Assembly: GCA_964601865.1 (NCBI GenBank)
Contig: CAZRPI010000164.1
Span: forward strand, 1-6,619
Origin: Pseudopelobacter sp964601865
GTDB lineage: Bacteria > Desulfobacterota > Desulfuromonadia > Geobacterales > Pseudopelobacteraceae
Length of the DNA: 6,619 nt
Direction: 5' to 3'
The notes under the pieces were generated by a model that saw only the letters and a program-made list of their open reading frames with translations, was not told where the DNA came from and ran no database searches. The translations under genes and the position numbers were made by a program. Below are positions 6,547-6,619 of the stretch, piece by piece. The first letter of the stretch is position 1. Every line of letters begins with the position of its first letter.

Positions 6547-6547
6547 C
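6525..6547. promoter_or_regulatory. Palindromic operator overlapping the hicA promoter
   Basis: Arms GATAGTATCA (6525-6534) and TGATACCATC (6538-6547) pair at 9 of 10 positions around a 3-nt centre, TAT. The dyad covers the spacer and -10 box, so a bound protein would block RNA polymerase. In HicAB systems the HicB antitoxin, usually with a DNA-binding domain, represses its own promoter; that it binds here is inferred from position. Confidence 0.65.
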
Positions 6548-6552
6548 TTTCC

Positions 6553-6619
6553 ATGCCGAGAAAGATTCGAGAGCTGATCGCGGAGCTGCAGAGGGCCGGC
6601 TTTGTGGATCGTGGCGGCA
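6553..6619 (+). CDS. hicA: HicA-type mRNA interferase toxin, N-terminal fragment (runs off right edge)
   Basis: Only 22 codons are visible. They read MPRKIRELIAEL then QRAGFVDRGG, which matches the N-terminal helix and first strand of HicA toxins (typical form M-x-R-K-I-R-E-L-I-x-x-L-x-x-A-G-F-x-x-x-G-G). HicA proteins are small (about 60-80 residues) double-stranded-RNA-binding-fold ribonucleases that cut mRNA; the catalytic His, which in the family follows shortly after in a GSH motif, lies beyond the edge, so activity cannot be judged. The start is forced: an in-frame TGA lies at 6538-6540 and no other start codon lies between. No Shine-Dalgarno sequence precedes the ATG. A hicB antitoxin gene is expected just downstream but is not in the window. 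Confidence 0.8.
   Translation, partial: MPRKIRELIAELQRAGFVDRGG

Overview
The window carries four well-supported protein genes plus the first codons of a fifth. The protein types and layout suggest a Geobacter/Pelobacter-like bacterium (order Geobacterales/Desulfuromonadales). This is an inference from the look of the proteins, not from a database match. The DNA is moderately GC-rich, with AT-rich intergenic stretches holding sigma-70-like promoters.

Layout from left to right. Positions 1-1223 (minus strand) hold the N-terminal 407 residues of a sensory protein with two PAS domains and a GAF domain; its output domain lies beyond the left edge. Positions 1224-1503 hold this gene's promoter and leader, and a bidirectional intrinsic terminator for the next gene. 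Positions 1504-4170 (minus) encode a complete pyruvate phosphate dikinase, ppdK. Positions 4308-4748 (minus) encode a type II secretion major pseudopilin, gspG, standing without any other secretion gene in the window. A 434-nt divergent spacer (4749-5182) holds opposing promoters for gspG and proA and two adjacent palindromes. Positions 5183-6439 (plus) encode a complete gamma-glutamyl phosphate reductase, proA, with its own promoter and a strong terminator. Positions 6553-6619 (plus) are the start of a HicA-type toxin gene, preceded by a promoter overlapped by a near-perfect palindrome.

The genes do not form one pathway. PpdK links pyruvate and PEP in central carbon metabolism, ProA makes the proline precursor glutamate-5-semialdehyde, GspG builds the secretion pseudopilus, and the PAS/GAF protein senses a signal. 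gspG and ppdK lie on the same strand 137 nt apart with no convincing terminator between them, so partial cotranscription is possible. The most interesting regulatory structure is at the right edge: a toxin-antitoxin promoter whose predicted start site falls almost on the hicA ATG, with a 23-bp dyad covering the spacer and -10. I found no clearly undescribed system; the right-edge locus and the lone gspG are the best leads.
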